DNA of 64,000 nucleotides from CAWGYT01 sp963826795 (GTDB lineage Bacteria; Planctomycetota; Planctomycetia; Pirellulales; Pirellulaceae), in NCBI GenBank assembly GCA_963826795.1, contig CAWGYT010000010.1, positions 62,001-126,000 of the forward strand. Reading direction: 5' to 3'. The translations under genes were made by a program, and so were the position numbers. Below are positions 11,022-20,602 of the stretch, one piece after another (positions within the stretch are counted from its first letter, which is position 1; each line of letters opens with the position of its first letter). The notes under the pieces are model-generated. The model did not search any database, had not been told where the DNA came from, and saw nothing but the letters and a program-made list of their open reading frames with translations.

Positions 11022-11411
11022 CGCATGATGCTCCTTGAAAGAGCGAGATCCCGGCAGGAAGGCCTCCTTCTCGAACCGGCAGCGCGCAAGCCGATAGCTA
11101 GACGGCAAGCCGCGTGCCGATCGATGAAAGCCGTCGACACTCCTCCAAAAACGGCAACAACGCAGCCAAAAACGGGCGATTTCGCACGGTATTGTCCGGA
11201 ACGCGATCGCCCTCACCTTGTCAACCCACCCCAAATCCGCCGGCCGCACACCACGACACCCGCACGATGTCTGTTGCCTCACGTTACGAAATCGCTACAA
11301 TCCCCGACACTCGCCGGGCGGCTCGCCGCCGCCAGGCCGCGGCACGGATCGACGTGGCGTGCCTGGAGTGGGCATTCGTAACGTTCTGAGCACCTGAGGG
11401 AGACAGAGATC
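11022..11411. other. Intergenic between divergent genes, candidate promoter for yceI
   Basis: No supported gene. The right end holds a possible sigma-70 promoter: TTGCCT at 11274-11279, 16 bases, then TACAAT at 11296-11301, about 110 bases before the YceI start. The match is partial and unproven. Confidence 0.4.
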
Positions 11412-11993
11412 ATGCAAGCTTTTCGATCGCGGTCGAGGCAAGTTGTCGCCGGCCTGCTACTGCTCGGGCTGGTTGCGACGAGGGTCGATTCGGCCGAGTT
11501 CGTACTGGAGCCGGCACATACTTCCGTTGTCTTCGCGATTAATCATTTGGGGTACAGCTACACGTACGGTCGCTTTAACAAGGTAGGCGGCCAGCTTCGG
11601 TTCGAGAGCGACAGCCCGTCCGCGGCGGAATTCGCAATTGATATTGATCCGAGTTCAGTGGACACGAACGACGCCAAACGAGACGAGCACCTGAGGGGAG
11701 CGGACTTTTTCAACGTGCGACAGTTCCCCAGCATGCAGTTTCGCAGCACGGCCGTCCGTACGACGCCGGAAGGCCTGCAACTGACCGGTAACTTCACAAT
11801 GCATGGCGTCACCAAACAGATCACAATCCCGTTGAAAATGCTGGGGGAAGGAAAGGGACCTTACGGAAAGGATCGGATCGGCTTCTTGAGTCAGTTCTCA
11901 CTCAAACGCAGCGACTTCGGGATGAACAACATGCTGGGCCCCATCGGCGATGATGTCTCGGTGCTGATGAGCTTCGAGGGCATCAAGCAATAG
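11412..11993 (+). CDS. YceI family periplasmic lipid-binding-like protein
   Basis: 193 aa. ATG 11412 follows GAGGGAGA. A signal peptide (VVAGLLLLGLVATRVDSA) is followed by the eight-stranded YceI barrel: FVLEPAHTSVVFAINHLG, IDPSSVDTNDAKRDEHLRGADFF, FRSTAV, LTGNFTMHGVTKQITIP and SQFSLKRSDFGMN. YceI proteins bind polyprenoid or similar lipids in the periplasm; the cargo here is unknown. The next gene begins four bases after the stop, so the two are probably co-transcribed. Confidence 0.93.
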   Translation: MQAFRSRSRQVVAGLLLLGLVATRVDSAEFVLEPAHTSVVFAINHLGYSYTYGRFNKVGGQLRFESDSPSAAEFAIDIDPSSVDTNDAKRDEHLRGADFFNVRQFPSMQFRSTAVRTTPEGLQLTGNFTMHGVTKQITIPLKMLGEGKGPYGKDRIGFLSQFSLKRSDFGMNNMLGPIGDDVSVLMSFEGIKQ

Positions 11994-11997
11994 CCGC

Positions 11998-12984
11998 ATG
12001 TTGGATCCACTCGAACTGCTGCTCGGAGTGGGCGGCGCGGCACTGGTGGCATTCGCTGCCGATCGTTTTCTGCGGTGGCTGTCGGAGGCGAAGCACTCGA
12101 GCGACCTGAGCGCCGCCCTTGGATACATCGCGGGGCACTTCTTGTTAGCGGTCCGCTCCGAAACCGCGGCGCAGGTTGCCTTGGGACATTCCGCCGGTTC
12201 GTCCTGGACGCGGGGACTGTCCGCGGCGCTGCGCCAGCTGACCCGGCCACACGTGGCGCATGACTGGATTCCGCTGCTACTGATCGCGGGAATCGTCTTG
12301 GCACTTGTTCTGCCCAGGAGTCATTCCGCCGCCGCGTCTGCGTCCATTCGACTTCGCGACAGGGCCGGTCCGACGCTGTGGCTGATACTCGCGCTGCTCG
12401 TCCCGCTGCGGCTACTGTGGGGCAGCATTTACCTACCGCACGACAGCTGGACCTGGGCTCACCTCGCCGGATACGCCGCTCTGGGAATTCCGCTCTGGCT
12501 TCCCACTCTCGTCGACCGCTCGCCGGTTGGACATTCCCAGCGTGAGGCTCGAATACAAACTGGCGTGCTGGGAATTGTGCTTGTCGCCGAGGCCATCACG
12601 CTTTTTTGCACCGGCAGCAAGGTCTATGGCATGTTGGGCTTGACCGCAGCCGGTGCCATCTCGGCAAGCAAGCTGGTCGGGGCGTTTCCAAGCCAGCGTC
12701 GGGAGGATACGGCCGCTCCGCACCTGTGTTTGATGCTCTGCGGCGCGCTGCTGATGCTTGGCTACTTCTTCGCAGAGCTTCCTGCCTTGAGCGGCGTGTT
12801 GCTCTTCGCGGCCATCGCGTCCACACTCGTCGGCAACTGGGCGCGTGCGTCAGCTCGCCAATCCGTTTTGACTTGGGGCTTGGCTGGACTGCTGGCCCTG
12901 GGCGTCATGGGACATGCGACTTGGAAATTCGCGGCCGCGGTTTCGGGACCCGCCGCCAATCCGTACGAGTCATTCGAGCCATGA
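11998..12984 (+). CDS. Hypothetical multi-span membrane protein
   Basis: 328 aa with about nine hydrophobic segments (for example LLLIAGIVLALVLP, WLILALLVPLRLLWG, LLALGVMGHATW). No family motif is recognisable. Its start is four bases after the YceI stop, which suggests translational coupling and perhaps a shared role in the envelope, but nothing in the sequence shows a function. Confidence 0.75.
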   Translation: MLDPLELLLGVGGAALVAFAADRFLRWLSEAKHSSDLSAALGYIAGHFLLAVRSETAAQVALGHSAGSSWTRGLSAALRQLTRPHVAHDWIPLLLIAGIVLALVLPRSHSAAASASIRLRDRAGPTLWLILALLVPLRLLWGSIYLPHDSWTWAHLAGYAALGIPLWLPTLVDRSPVGHSQREARIQTGVLGIVLVAEAITLFCTGSKVYGMLGLTAAGAISASKLVGAFPSQRREDTAAPHLCLMLCGALLMLGYFFAELPALSGVLLFAAIASTLVGNWARASARQSVLTWGLAGLLALGVMGHATWKFAAAVSGPAANPYESFEP

Positions 12985-13080
12985 GACGAGGCCCGCTGTC
13001 GAGCTTCGTGCGCCTGTCGGGCGTCGTGCGAGAAGTCGAAGCCTGACGATCGGCGACCGCCCCCCTGTGATGCGGCACCG

Positions 13081-13554
13081 TCAAGGCTTGCGGGTTGTCC
13101 TGGCCGCCAAGCGTCTGACGAGCTGCAGTCCCAATAGACCGACCCACATCAACGCCTCCGCAAAGTACAGCAAGACGACCGTCGTAAAACCGCACACGAA
13201 CAAGGCGAAGCCAATCAGGACGACCCAAGCCATAAGCGGCACCTTGGGATCGTTCAAGACTCCCCCCAACAGATAACGTGCCGCCGTCAGGTAGATGGAC
13301 AAGGGAACCACGACCAGCATGAGAGTCGCAATTGAGAATCGCGATCCCTGGCGGTGATTCTCGAGAGCCTTGACTCCGAACACCGTCAGGACTCCCATGA
13401 TCACCGTGGCGGCCAACGCGACACAGCACACACAGAGCCAAAGCGGCGCTTCCGTCACGAGGCACAAGACATGGCTCACGTAGAACAGGTACAGCGGCAC
13501 GAGGATCAGTGAAACCAATCTCACCGTTCGACTTGCCTTGATCGAGTCTGGCAT
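13081..13554 (-). CDS. Hypothetical four-span membrane protein
   Basis: 157 aa from ATG 13554; a longer frame to 13662 adds a proline/glycine-rich stretch that is unlikely to be coding. Four hydrophobic segments are visible (LVSLILVPLYLFYVSHVLCL, CVALAATVIMGVLTVFGV, ATLMLVVVPLSIYL, VLIGFALFVCGFTTVVLLYF). The tail is basic (RRLAARTTRKP). No family recognised. No strong ribosome site precedes the start. Confidence 0.65.
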   Translation of the reverse strand: MPDSIKASRTVRLVSLILVPLYLFYVSHVLCLVTEAPLWLCVCCVALAATVIMGVLTVFGVKALENHRQGSRFSIATLMLVVVPLSIYLTAARYLLGGVLNDPKVPLMAWVVLIGFALFVCGFTTVVLLYFAEALMWVGLLGLQLVRRLAARTTRKP

Positions 13555-13672
13555 ACTGAGCACCTGATCAACCTGAGGAATGGCCTCGATGGCGGGGCAC
13601 GGAGACGGGCCTGACGGGTCACGTAGGACTCCGCGGCAGCCTGACCCCGGCATCGGCTGCACAATCGATGGT

Positions 13673-13960
13673 TTAAAGCGGCGAATCTGTCCGAAAACGA
13701 CGAGACAAGAACGCCACGAGCGACCCCAGTCGACGTGCCAATCCAGGTAGTTGTCGACGGAAGAGCACCAGCAGGGGCACCAGGATCACCGCCAGCAGGA
13801 CGAAACTCTGCGCCATTTTCAGCAGGTACGCGGCCGTGACCACGCCGAGCAGGACGGTCTGAGCTCCCACGATCCAGGACAGATTGTCGATCTTCCGCTC
13901 GAGCGTCCGCAAGCGAATCTCAACGGGGTCCCGGATCGACTTCGATTTTACCTCATTCAT
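13673..13960 (-). CDS. Small hypothetical membrane protein
   Basis: 95 aa from ATG 13960. A charged, amphipathic N-terminal helix (RLRTLERKIDNL) leads into two hydrophobic segments (IVGAQTVLLGVVTAAYLL and QSFVLLAVILVPLLVLF) and a basic tail. No family recognised. It lies 118 bases upstream of the membrane gene at 13081-13554 on the same strand. Confidence 0.6.
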   Translation of the reverse strand: MNEVKSKSIRDPVEIRLRTLERKIDNLSWIVGAQTVLLGVVTAAYLLKMAQSFVLLAVILVPLLVLFRRQLPGLARRLGSLVAFLSRRFRTDSPL

Positions 13961-14012
13961 GATCGGCCTCGCCGAGCGTCTGCGGGGATCCCTTCCAGGG
14001 ACATCTCGCGTT

Positions 14013-14873
14013 TCATAGGACCGCTTGCAGCACCGCGTCGCGGAGTGCTGGCAGACAACCCGCATAGAAGTGATTCGCGTGCGGCACGACAGTCACGCGC
14101 GGGGGATGGTTTGGCCACGCGGCGGACGCAATTTCGTCCACGATTCCGGCAAACGCGGATCCTCCCTTGAGCAGCTCGTCGCCTCCATAAATAAAACTCA
14201 CCGGCGCCGTCACGCGATCTGCCAACTTGAGAAAATTGTAACGTTCCTCAGGCCCGTACTTATCCAAAAACGTGGCGGCGGCCAAGACGAGCGGGAAGGG
14301 AAAGGTGGACTGAAAGAGCATCTTGGGTTGCCCGGCCGCAATCCAATGCTCCGCCGTTTCCAGCGAAGCTCGAAAGTCAGCTGCCGCCTCGCCGCGCACA
14401 AAGCGGGAATAGGCAAGACGAGGCGGGGAGATGGTGACCAAACGCGTGACCTGCGGTTGCGGTTGATGGGCCTGGGCATACAGAATCTTGATTGCCCCCA
14501 GACTATGCCCCAGCAAGCCGATCCGAGAAACGCCGCGTTCCACGAGATAGTCGACCCAGGCCGCCACATCCAATCGGCACTCATCAACCTGCTCGTAAGC
14601 GGCACCCTGCAATTTCCCGCCCGAGTCGGTCGCGGCCGTGCTGACTCCGTCGTGGCCTCGCGTATTGACGCGCAGCGCGCCCATGCCGTGCTCCAACAAG
14701 GCGTCACACACGGACTCCATCATCGTCGACCCATAAAAATTGCTGCCGACTCCGTGCACGCAGACGACGGCCTCCACTGAATCGGCCGCGCGAGATTTTT
14801 CGGCCGGTAGCTGATAGACGCCATCCAGCCGCAGACCGTCCGCCGTCCTCGTCTTGACCAGCTCCACTTGCAA
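14013..14873 (-). CDS. Alpha/beta hydrolase
   Basis: 286 aa from TTG 14873, chosen because GGGGAGGA lies just upstream; the frame extends to 15314 but that part is arginine-rich and unlike protein. Motifs: VVCVHGVGSNFYGS (oxyanion-side HG), GLLGHSLGAIK (nucleophile elbow with Ser), FIYGGDELLKG (acid) and VVPHANHFY (catalytic His). The fold is that of acyl esterases and related hydrolases; no substrate can be named. It is a cytosolic-type protein with no signal peptide. Confidence 0.85.
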   Translation of the reverse strand: MQVELVKTRTADGLRLDGVYQLPAEKSRAADSVEAVVCVHGVGSNFYGSTMMESVCDALLEHGMGALRVNTRGHDGVSTAATDSGGKLQGAAYEQVDECRLDVAAWVDYLVERGVSRIGLLGHSLGAIKILYAQAHQPQPQVTRLVTISPPRLAYSRFVRGEAAADFRASLETAEHWIAAGQPKMLFQSTFPFPLVLAAATFLDKYGPEERYNFLKLADRVTAPVSFIYGGDELLKGGSAFAGIVDEIASAAWPNHPPRVTVVPHANHFYAGCLPALRDAVLQAVL

Positions 14874-15222
14874 GACCCGTCCTCCCCGATCCACGTTTCG
14901 GCCCGCGGCGTCTCTGCTTGCCGACTGCTTCCGGCCGCGAAAGGCGGCTCCAAAAGCCCTCACTGCAACGCACCCAGCATAGCCCACTCGGTGCGACTCC
15001 GAACAGCCCCGCCTGCCGCGAATCGACGACCGCGCGCCACGTCGGGCCAGCACGTCGCCGCACGGCAGGCGGTCGCACCCCGAAGTGCGTCGGTTGCTGG
15101 CAAACCCGAGCTGGTTTCTAATGGCAACTCGTCCGGTCGTCGCCAAGGCCTCCACCGCAATCCCAATCGACCCCACGACCGGCTCGGCCTGAGCGGTCGG
15201 CAGCCGCCCAGGAACCCTTCGC
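14874..15222. other. Intergenic between divergent hydrolase and symporter genes
   Basis: About 350 bases with no supported gene. Frames crossing it are rich in arginine and glycine, typical of shadow reading in GC-rich DNA. Promoters for both genes are expected here. Confidence 0.5.
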
Positions 15223-16767
15223 GTGACGCTCGCGATTGACCGCATCGACTTGCTGGTCCTGACGGTGTATCTCGCCGGCGTGGCGTGGTTGGGGATTCGT
15301 GTCGGACGTGGCACGAAGGATCTCGCAGGCTACCTGCTGGGCGATCGCCACCTGCCGTGGTGGGCCATTTTGGGCTCGATCGTCGCCACGGAAACCAGCA
15401 CCGCGACCTTCCTTAGCGTACCCGGGTTGGCCTACGCTCGGCAGGGAGACATGCGATTCTTGCAGCTGTCGTTCGGTTATCTGATCGGCCGGACACTGAT
15501 CGTCTTCCTGTTGCTGCCTTTGTATTTTCAAGGCGAGATCTTTACGGCCTACGAAGTACTGGCAAAACGCTTTGGCGGCGCAACGAAGCGCACCGCCTCG
15601 CTGATCTTTCTCGTGACCCGCAATCTGAGCGACGGGCTGCGGTTGTTTTTGACCGCGATCGTGCTGGAGCAGGTCGCGAGTATTCCGCTTCCCACCTGCA
15701 TCGTGGTGTTGGGCTTGATCACGATGGCTTACACGCTCTTGGGCGGGATGAAAGCGGTCGTCTGGAATGACTGCATCCAGTTCGTCGTCTATATGCTGGG
15801 CGGTTTGATCGCCGCCTGGGTGATCTTGCGTGGGTTGCCGGGTGGGTGGCAAGCGTACCTGGACTTCGGCCGGCAAACGGGACGTTTTCGCCTGTTCGAT
15901 TTTTCCTGGTCCCTGCCTGATCCGTACACCTTCTGGGCGGCGGTTGTCGGGGGCATGTTCCTGACACTCGGCACACACGGGACGGACCAGATGATGGTGC
16001 AGCGGTACCTGTCGGCCCGCTCGCAAGCCGACGCCGCCAAGGCTCTGGTGGCGAGCGGTTTCGTCGTGCTTGCGCAATTCGGTCTATTCCTGTTGCTCGG
16101 CGTTGGCTTGGCGGCGTTCTACAATGCGCATCCGCCCAGCGTCCCGTTCGAGCGAAACGACCGCGTGTTTGCGACCTTCATTGTGGAAGAGCTCCCCGCA
16201 GGCCAGGGACTGATTGGCATCGTTCTGGCGGCCGTGTTCGCCGCCGCGATGTCGACCTTGTCCAGTTCGATCAATTCCTCGGCGGCCGCTGCGGTCAATG
16301 ACATCTATCTGCCGCTATTCGGCGCGAAGCAACCCAGCGGCAACCATCAACTACGTGTCACGCGCGGCCTGACCGTCGTGTTTGGCCTGATTCAAATCGG
16401 AGTGGGAATCGGCGCGCAGAACCTCAGCCTGAGCGTGGTCGAGGACGTGCTGGCGATCGCCGGTTTCTCTGCGGGCCTCCTGCTTGGCGTTTTCGCTCTC
16501 GGCATTCTGACCCGGCGTGTCGGGGAATGGTCGGCCGCGCTGGGTTTGATCGCCGGCCTGGTCTGCCTGCTCGCCGTCAAGTATGCTGCGCCGCTCCATG
16601 ATCCAGCATGGGTCGTCGCATGGCCCTGGTACCCGGTGATCGGCTCGATCACCACCTTCGCCAGCGGTTGTCTCGCGCATGCCGTCGGAGCCGATTGGCT
16701 GAGTTCGCAGCGGGCACCTGCCGGCAAGTCGCGCGTTGAACTCCCCGAGCAGACATCCCAGGAGTGA
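15223..16767 (+). CDS. Sodium:solute symporter (SSS family)
   Basis: 514 aa from GTG 15223, with about 13 membrane segments. Family features include LLVLTVYLAGVAWLGI, the DLAGYLLGDRHLPWW loop, ETSTATFLSVPG and the GTHGTDQMMVQRYLSA loop, and AAVFAAAMSTLSSSINSSAAA, which carries the serine-rich sodium-site helix. It moves a solute into the cell with Na+. The next gene (NamZ type) overlaps its stop by four bases, which suggests that the solute may be a peptidoglycan sugar; that is inference from context only. Confidence 0.92.
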   Translation: MTLAIDRIDLLVLTVYLAGVAWLGIRVGRGTKDLAGYLLGDRHLPWWAILGSIVATETSTATFLSVPGLAYARQGDMRFLQLSFGYLIGRTLIVFLLLPLYFQGEIFTAYEVLAKRFGGATKRTASLIFLVTRNLSDGLRLFLTAIVLEQVASIPLPTCIVVLGLITMAYTLLGGMKAVVWNDCIQFVVYMLGGLIAAWVILRGLPGGWQAYLDFGRQTGRFRLFDFSWSLPDPYTFWAAVVGGMFLTLGTHGTDQMMVQRYLSARSQADAAKALVASGFVVLAQFGLFLLLGVGLAAFYNAHPPSVPFERNDRVFATFIVEELPAGQGLIGIVLAAVFAAAMSTLSSSINSSAAAAVNDIYLPLFGAKQPSGNHQLRVTRGLTVVFGLIQIGVGIGAQNLSLSVVEDVLAIAGFSAGLLLGVFALGILTRRVGEWSAALGLIAGLVCLLAVKYAAPLHDPAWVVAWPWYPVIGSITTFASGCLAHAVGADWLSSQRAPAGKSRVELPEQTSQE

Positions 16768-17993
16768 ACAACGCCATGCCCCAACTCGCCCCCGCCGAGG
16801 TCGCCACGGGACTGGAGATCTGCTTGGAAGATCCTCCTGCGTTACTGGACGGCGCGCGATTTGGACTGCTACTGCATCAGGCCAGCGTCGATCGCCAGTA
16901 CCGCTATGCGTGCGATCTTTTTGCCGATCGGTTTACCGCGAAGCGCTCCGGCGACCCGCCGCTGCGCGCCCTTTTTTCACCTCAACACGGGATTTGGGGG
17001 GAGCAGCAGGCGAACATGGTCGAGACGCCGCACGGCTTTGACCGGCGTCGGAGCGTCCCGATCTATAGTCTGTACAGCGACCGTCGGCAGCCAACGCCAG
17101 AGATGCTCCGCGAGCTCGACGTCTTGGTGATCGATTTGCAGGATGTTGGCACGCGAGTCTACACCTACATTTGGACCGTCGTCCACTGTCTGGAAGCATG
17201 TGCCAAGGCGGGCGTGAAGGTACTGATCCTGGATCGTCCCAATCCGCTCGGAGGCGTCGTCCTCGAGGGACCACGGCTCGACCTGCAATTTCGGAGCTTC
17301 GTTGGATTGGCGCCGATCCCCATGCGACATGGCCTCACACTGGCCGAGCTCGCGCGCCTGTGCAACCGATGGCTGGGGATCGAATGCGAACTGGAAGTCG
17401 TGCCGCTACGCGGCTGGCAGCGCGACATGATGTTCCCAGACACCGGTCTGCCCTGGGTCGCGCCGTCGCCCAATATGCCGCGTTTCGAAACCGCGGTCGC
17501 CTACCCCGGCCAAGTGCTGCTAGAAGGCACGAACCTGTCCGAAGGGCGCGGCACGACCTTTCCGTTCCAGGTCGTCGGAGCCCCCTACGTGGATCCTTTC
17601 CAGCTGCTCTCGAAACTGCCGGACACGCATCCGATGGGTGTTTGGCTGCGCCCGATTTACTTCCGACCGACGTCTGACAAATGGGAGGGCCAGTCCTGCG
17701 GAGGCCTCGCCTGGCATTGGCCGTCGGCCGACGCGGTTCGTTCCTACGCGGTCACCGTCGGTATTCTACGCGCGATTCGGCAACTCTGGCCCGGCGATTT
17801 CCAATGGTCTCCGCCACCCTACGAATACGAGCTCGAGAAACCGCCAATCGACATTCTCAGCGGCAGTTCCATCTTGCGACGGTGGATCGATTCGAGCGAC
17901 GCTGGAACAACAGACCCGCGTCAGCTCGAGGACGTCTGCCAGGTCGATTCCGAGCAATGGTGGCAAGACGTGCGGCCGTTCTTGCTCTACTGA
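16764..17993 (+). CDS. DUF1343 / NamZ-type exo-beta-N-acetylmuramidase
   Basis: 409 aa from GTG 16764, overlapping the symporter stop; an ATG at 16776 is an alternative. Family motifs: FSPQHGIWGEQQ, LQDVGTRVYTYIWT, ILDRPNPLGG, PSPNMPRFETAVAYPG and EGTNLSEGRGTTFPF. NamZ enzymes remove MurNAc from the non-reducing end of peptidoglycan fragments. No signal peptide is evident here, so it may act in the cytosol on fragments brought in by the coupled symporter. Function assignment rests on family membership. Confidence 0.88.
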   Translation: MNNAMPQLAPAEVATGLEICLEDPPALLDGARFGLLLHQASVDRQYRYACDLFADRFTAKRSGDPPLRALFSPQHGIWGEQQANMVETPHGFDRRRSVPIYSLYSDRRQPTPEMLRELDVLVIDLQDVGTRVYTYIWTVVHCLEACAKAGVKVLILDRPNPLGGVVLEGPRLDLQFRSFVGLAPIPMRHGLTLAELARLCNRWLGIECELEVVPLRGWQRDMMFPDTGLPWVAPSPNMPRFETAVAYPGQVLLEGTNLSEGRGTTFPFQVVGAPYVDPFQLLSKLPDTHPMGVWLRPIYFRPTSDKWEGQSCGGLAWHWPSADAVRSYAVTVGILRAIRQLWPGDFQWSPPPYEYELEKPPIDILSGSSILRRWIDSSDAGTTDPRQLEDVCQVDSEQWWQDVRPFLLY

Positions 17994-18112
17994 AGTCTTG
18001 CCAAATGGAGGCTCTCGGACGCGCGACTTGGCGACGCGGGACCGAGGCGGGAGTCCGGGCCGAAACGCCCCTCGGCCGTTCGCAAGCGGCACCGCCGCGC
18101 CGAGCAGCCAAC

Positions 18113-18457
18113 TTATGCTGAGCTCGAGACGCCCAGCAGGAACCGTCCATCGGGCCGGGGAGTGACATGGAGGACCGTACACCGGATCAGCTCGCTGGCG
18201 TATTCCACCGTGAGGACGTCGCCGACCGCCCAGTCGGTGTCGTCGTCGACCAAAAGTCCAAACCCCCCGAGCGACTCGTCGACCAGTTCGACCTTACTGG
18301 ACGTTTCACCAGGCCCAACAACCGTGCAGAAATCCATTCCCGGCTCGCGCGGAAATCGCATCGAAGTTCGCCGCTCATTGAACGATGAACAGGGAACGGG
18401 TTGAACTTGATCTTGATCTTGATGAAGCGCGTTGTCGGCCGAATCTTCTACCGTCAT
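18113..18457 (-). CDS. PilZ domain protein
   Basis: 114 aa from ATG 18457 (GGAGG eight bases upstream). The PilZ c-di-GMP signature is present in both halves: RRTSMRFP (R-x-x-x-R) and DESLGGFGLLV (D/N-x-S-x-x-G). It is a single-domain receptor, so it would act by binding a partner on c-di-GMP binding. Neighbours give no hint of the partner. Confidence 0.85.
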   Translation of the reverse strand: MTVEDSADNALHQDQDQVQPVPCSSFNERRTSMRFPREPGMDFCTVVGPGETSSKVELVDESLGGFGLLVDDDTDWAVGDVLTVEYASELIRCTVLHVTPRPDGRFLLGVSSSA

Positions 18458-18588
18458 GGTCACTACCTCCACCCAACTATAGAGCACGTTCCACGGGACT
18501 TGGAGGAATCATCCAATCGAACCGTTGAAGAGGGACGCCGGCACGTTGGCGAATCTTGTCGGAGCGGAGCAAGGACGTCGACGAATTC

Positions 18589-18945
18589 TCAATCGCCGGG
18601 ATTCGTCTTCACCACGTCATCGATCAGCCGATCAAGTTCGTCGCCCTCGATGCCGATGGCCGTGCTTGCGATCGCAAAGAGACGCATCTCAGGCTCTGCC
18701 ATCCGACCGTCGGCCGCCATCATGCGAATCAAGTCCTTGAGAATTTCAATTCGCTCTTGGGGATCTGGCGGCAGCACAAGTTCCGCACGTCCTGCGATCG
18801 CGTCCTGGATCGCCGCCTCAAACTCGTCATCCCCCACCCCCCATTGGGCGGCGCGGTCCGCAAGCAGTCGCAATTCCGCCTCGTCCACTTGGCCATCGGA
18901 CGCGGCCATCAACAGCAGATCTCGGAAGTTATCGGCAGGATTCAT
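18589..18945 (-). CDS. TerB-like small acidic protein
   Basis: 118 aa, all helical and acidic. Two similar halves, LLLMAASDGQVDEAELRLLADRA and LIRMMAADGRMAEPEMRLFAIA, each have the D-G-x-hydrophobic-x-x-x-E pattern of TerB/DjlA-type metal-binding helices. TerB proteins are linked to tellurite resistance and membrane stress; the other ter genes are absent here, so the resistance role should not be assumed. Confidence 0.8.
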   Translation of the reverse strand: MNPADNFRDLLLMAASDGQVDEAELRLLADRAAQWGVGDDEFEAAIQDAIAGRAELVLPPDPQERIEILKDLIRMMAADGRMAEPEMRLFAIASTAIGIEGDELDRLIDDVVKTNPGD

Positions 18946-19341
18946 TTTTTCTCTCTCGCACCTGAATCATTTGATTGAGGGTGCCTGACAGGCAACGCAA
19001 ACCGAAGCACGGACCCTGTCTGCCCAGAGGGTATCGACTGAGCGAGACCGGATTGGCATCTTACCATGCGACAACGGACGGTGTTCGAGAAAACAGGCAT
19101 CTCGCGAGTCAGGGCGACCAAGGCAGAAACCGGGCGCTCCGTCAGGCGTCGAGCGCATGCGGGACCGGCAAGATTTCAAACGCCCTGTCGAACTCCCGAC
19201 TCCGTTCGGCCGTAAACGTTGAGAGCTTTCGCCGGCGCGCTGCCGATACGTCATGTTTTCGACGTGATCGGCTCGTTCGTTTGGGGGCGGCGCCACGGCA
19301 TTTCGGCGGAGTCAGGCGTCAGCAAAAAGTGGGGGCGGCAG
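18946..19341. other. Intergenic between divergent TerB and protease genes
   Basis: About 400 bases. Nothing in either strand has family motifs. The reading frame of the protease is open back to 19219, but the added residues lack sense as protein. Confidence 0.45.
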
Positions 19342-20232
19342 ATGGGACGTTCGTGGCGTATCGCTCGGATCGCGGGAATTGATGTATCGATCCATTGGTC
19401 TTTCGGGTTGTTGTTGCTTTGGGTCTTCGTTTCCCGTCTGGGCACGCTGGGGCTTGGCCAGGGTCTCAGTGAATTGATGTTCCTCATCGCGCTGTTTGGA
19501 TGCGTGTTGTTGCACGAGTTGGGTCACGCGATGGCGGTGCGCCTGTTTGGGATCCCAACGCACGGGATTACATTGCTTCCAATCGGCGGGGTGGCGGAGC
19601 TGGACCGAATCCCAAGGAATCCGCAGCAAGAGTGGGTTATCGCACTCGCCGGCCCGGCCGTGAATCTGCTCATTGTCGGGACCCTTTTTCCGCTGGTCTC
19701 CGTCCTACACGGCTCCGCGTCCCTCGGATCTTCGTTCGAGCTGGGTGCGGGCTTTCTCCACCGCCTGCTGTGGGTCAACGTCGGCTTGGTCGTCTTCAAT
19801 CTACTCCCGGCTTTCCCCATGGACGGCGGCCGACTGTTTCGAGCGACGCTGGCGATGATGACTGACTACGTCACCGCAACGCGATGGGCCAAGGGCGTCG
19901 GGCAAGCCGTCGCCCTGCTCTTCGTGCTGGTGGGGGTGTGGGTCAACCCCATGCTGATCCTCGTCGCCGGTTTCATTTTTCTGGCCGCCGAGGCGGAATA
20001 TCAGCTGATCCGACGCGAGGCAGCCGATTCGATGTCCGGCCCGTGTCAGTTCGCGAGGCCACTCGCGGACGCGCAGCAGCCCAATCGAGTGGTAATCCCG
20101 GAACTGGTCTGGGAGCCTGAGCTAAGTCGGGTGACGCCCGCGTCCGAAAAAACCAGCCCGTCGCCTTGGCGACTTGCCACCTCGGGGCGCCCGATCGTCT
20201 TGGTCACGATCCGTACTGACCCGAGTACTTGA
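19342..20232 (+). CDS. Site-2 protease family (M50) membrane metalloprotease
   Basis: 296 aa from ATG 19342. The zinc site is HELGHAMAV in the second hydrophobic segment, and the third ligand region is NLLPAFPMDGGRLFR, as in the SpoIVFB-like subgroup. The N-terminal segment (VSIHWSFGLLLLWVF) also fits. About 60 C-terminal residues after the last membrane span form a soluble tail with no CBS domain. It would cleave membrane-bound regulators within the membrane; the target is unknown. Confidence 0.9.
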   Translation: MGRSWRIARIAGIDVSIHWSFGLLLLWVFVSRLGTLGLGQGLSELMFLIALFGCVLLHELGHAMAVRLFGIPTHGITLLPIGGVAELDRIPRNPQQEWVIALAGPAVNLLIVGTLFPLVSVLHGSASLGSSFELGAGFLHRLLWVNVGLVVFNLLPAFPMDGGRLFRATLAMMTDYVTATRWAKGVGQAVALLFVLVGVWVNPMLILVAGFIFLAAEAEYQLIRREAADSMSGPCQFARPLADAQQPNRVVIPELVWEPELSRVTPASEKTSPSPWRLATSGRPIVLVTIRTDPST

Positions 20233-20328
20233 TGGGGTCGAGGTAGGATTGCACTTCCGACGCACGAGTTCGCACTTCAGCGCGTCGCATGCTGAATCCG
20301 TCAGATCGTACGGCTCTTGAGTACTTCT

Positions 20329-20516
20329 CTATCAAGGTGTTGTCACCTCTCCCGGTCTGCGGAGAGGTCGCTCGGGTCCCGTGAGCGGGAGCCGAGCGAT
20401 TTCGGACGGAGCGATTGCCAGGGCCGCGGCCCCCTCATCCGGCCTGCGGCCACCTTCTCCCGCGCTGGGGAGAAGGGACATGCACTTGTCACCTCGCCCG
20501 AGGCCGGGAGAGGTCG
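20329..20516. repeat. 188-bp direct repeat, copy 1
   Basis: Begins CTATCAAGGTGTTGTCACC and ends GGGAGAGGTCG. It is repeated almost exactly at 20703-20890, 374 bases away; I noted only one difference (gcgatt versus gcgctt). Inside are nested inverted repeats around CTCTCCCGG and AGCGGGAGCCGAGCG. No gene is carried. It resembles dispersed non-coding repeats of planctomycete genomes, but I could not search for other copies. Confidence 0.85.
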
Positions 20517-20602
20517 ACCGCGCGAAAAAGGGTCAGGTCTCTTTTTCGAGGCGACTTACGGCAAATGCGCAGAAGGTGATGTGAGGGGCATCGAGTGGCG
20601 GG

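Noticed and set aside
14874..15314. N-terminal extension of the alpha/beta hydrolase
   Set aside because: Arginine-rich, without hydrolase features, while a good ribosome site precedes the TTG at 14873.
15118..16077. Long reverse frame of 319 codons inside the symporter
   Set aside because: It is a shadow of the symporter gene; its Gln/Arg/His-rich sequence has no protein character while the forward frame has family motifs.
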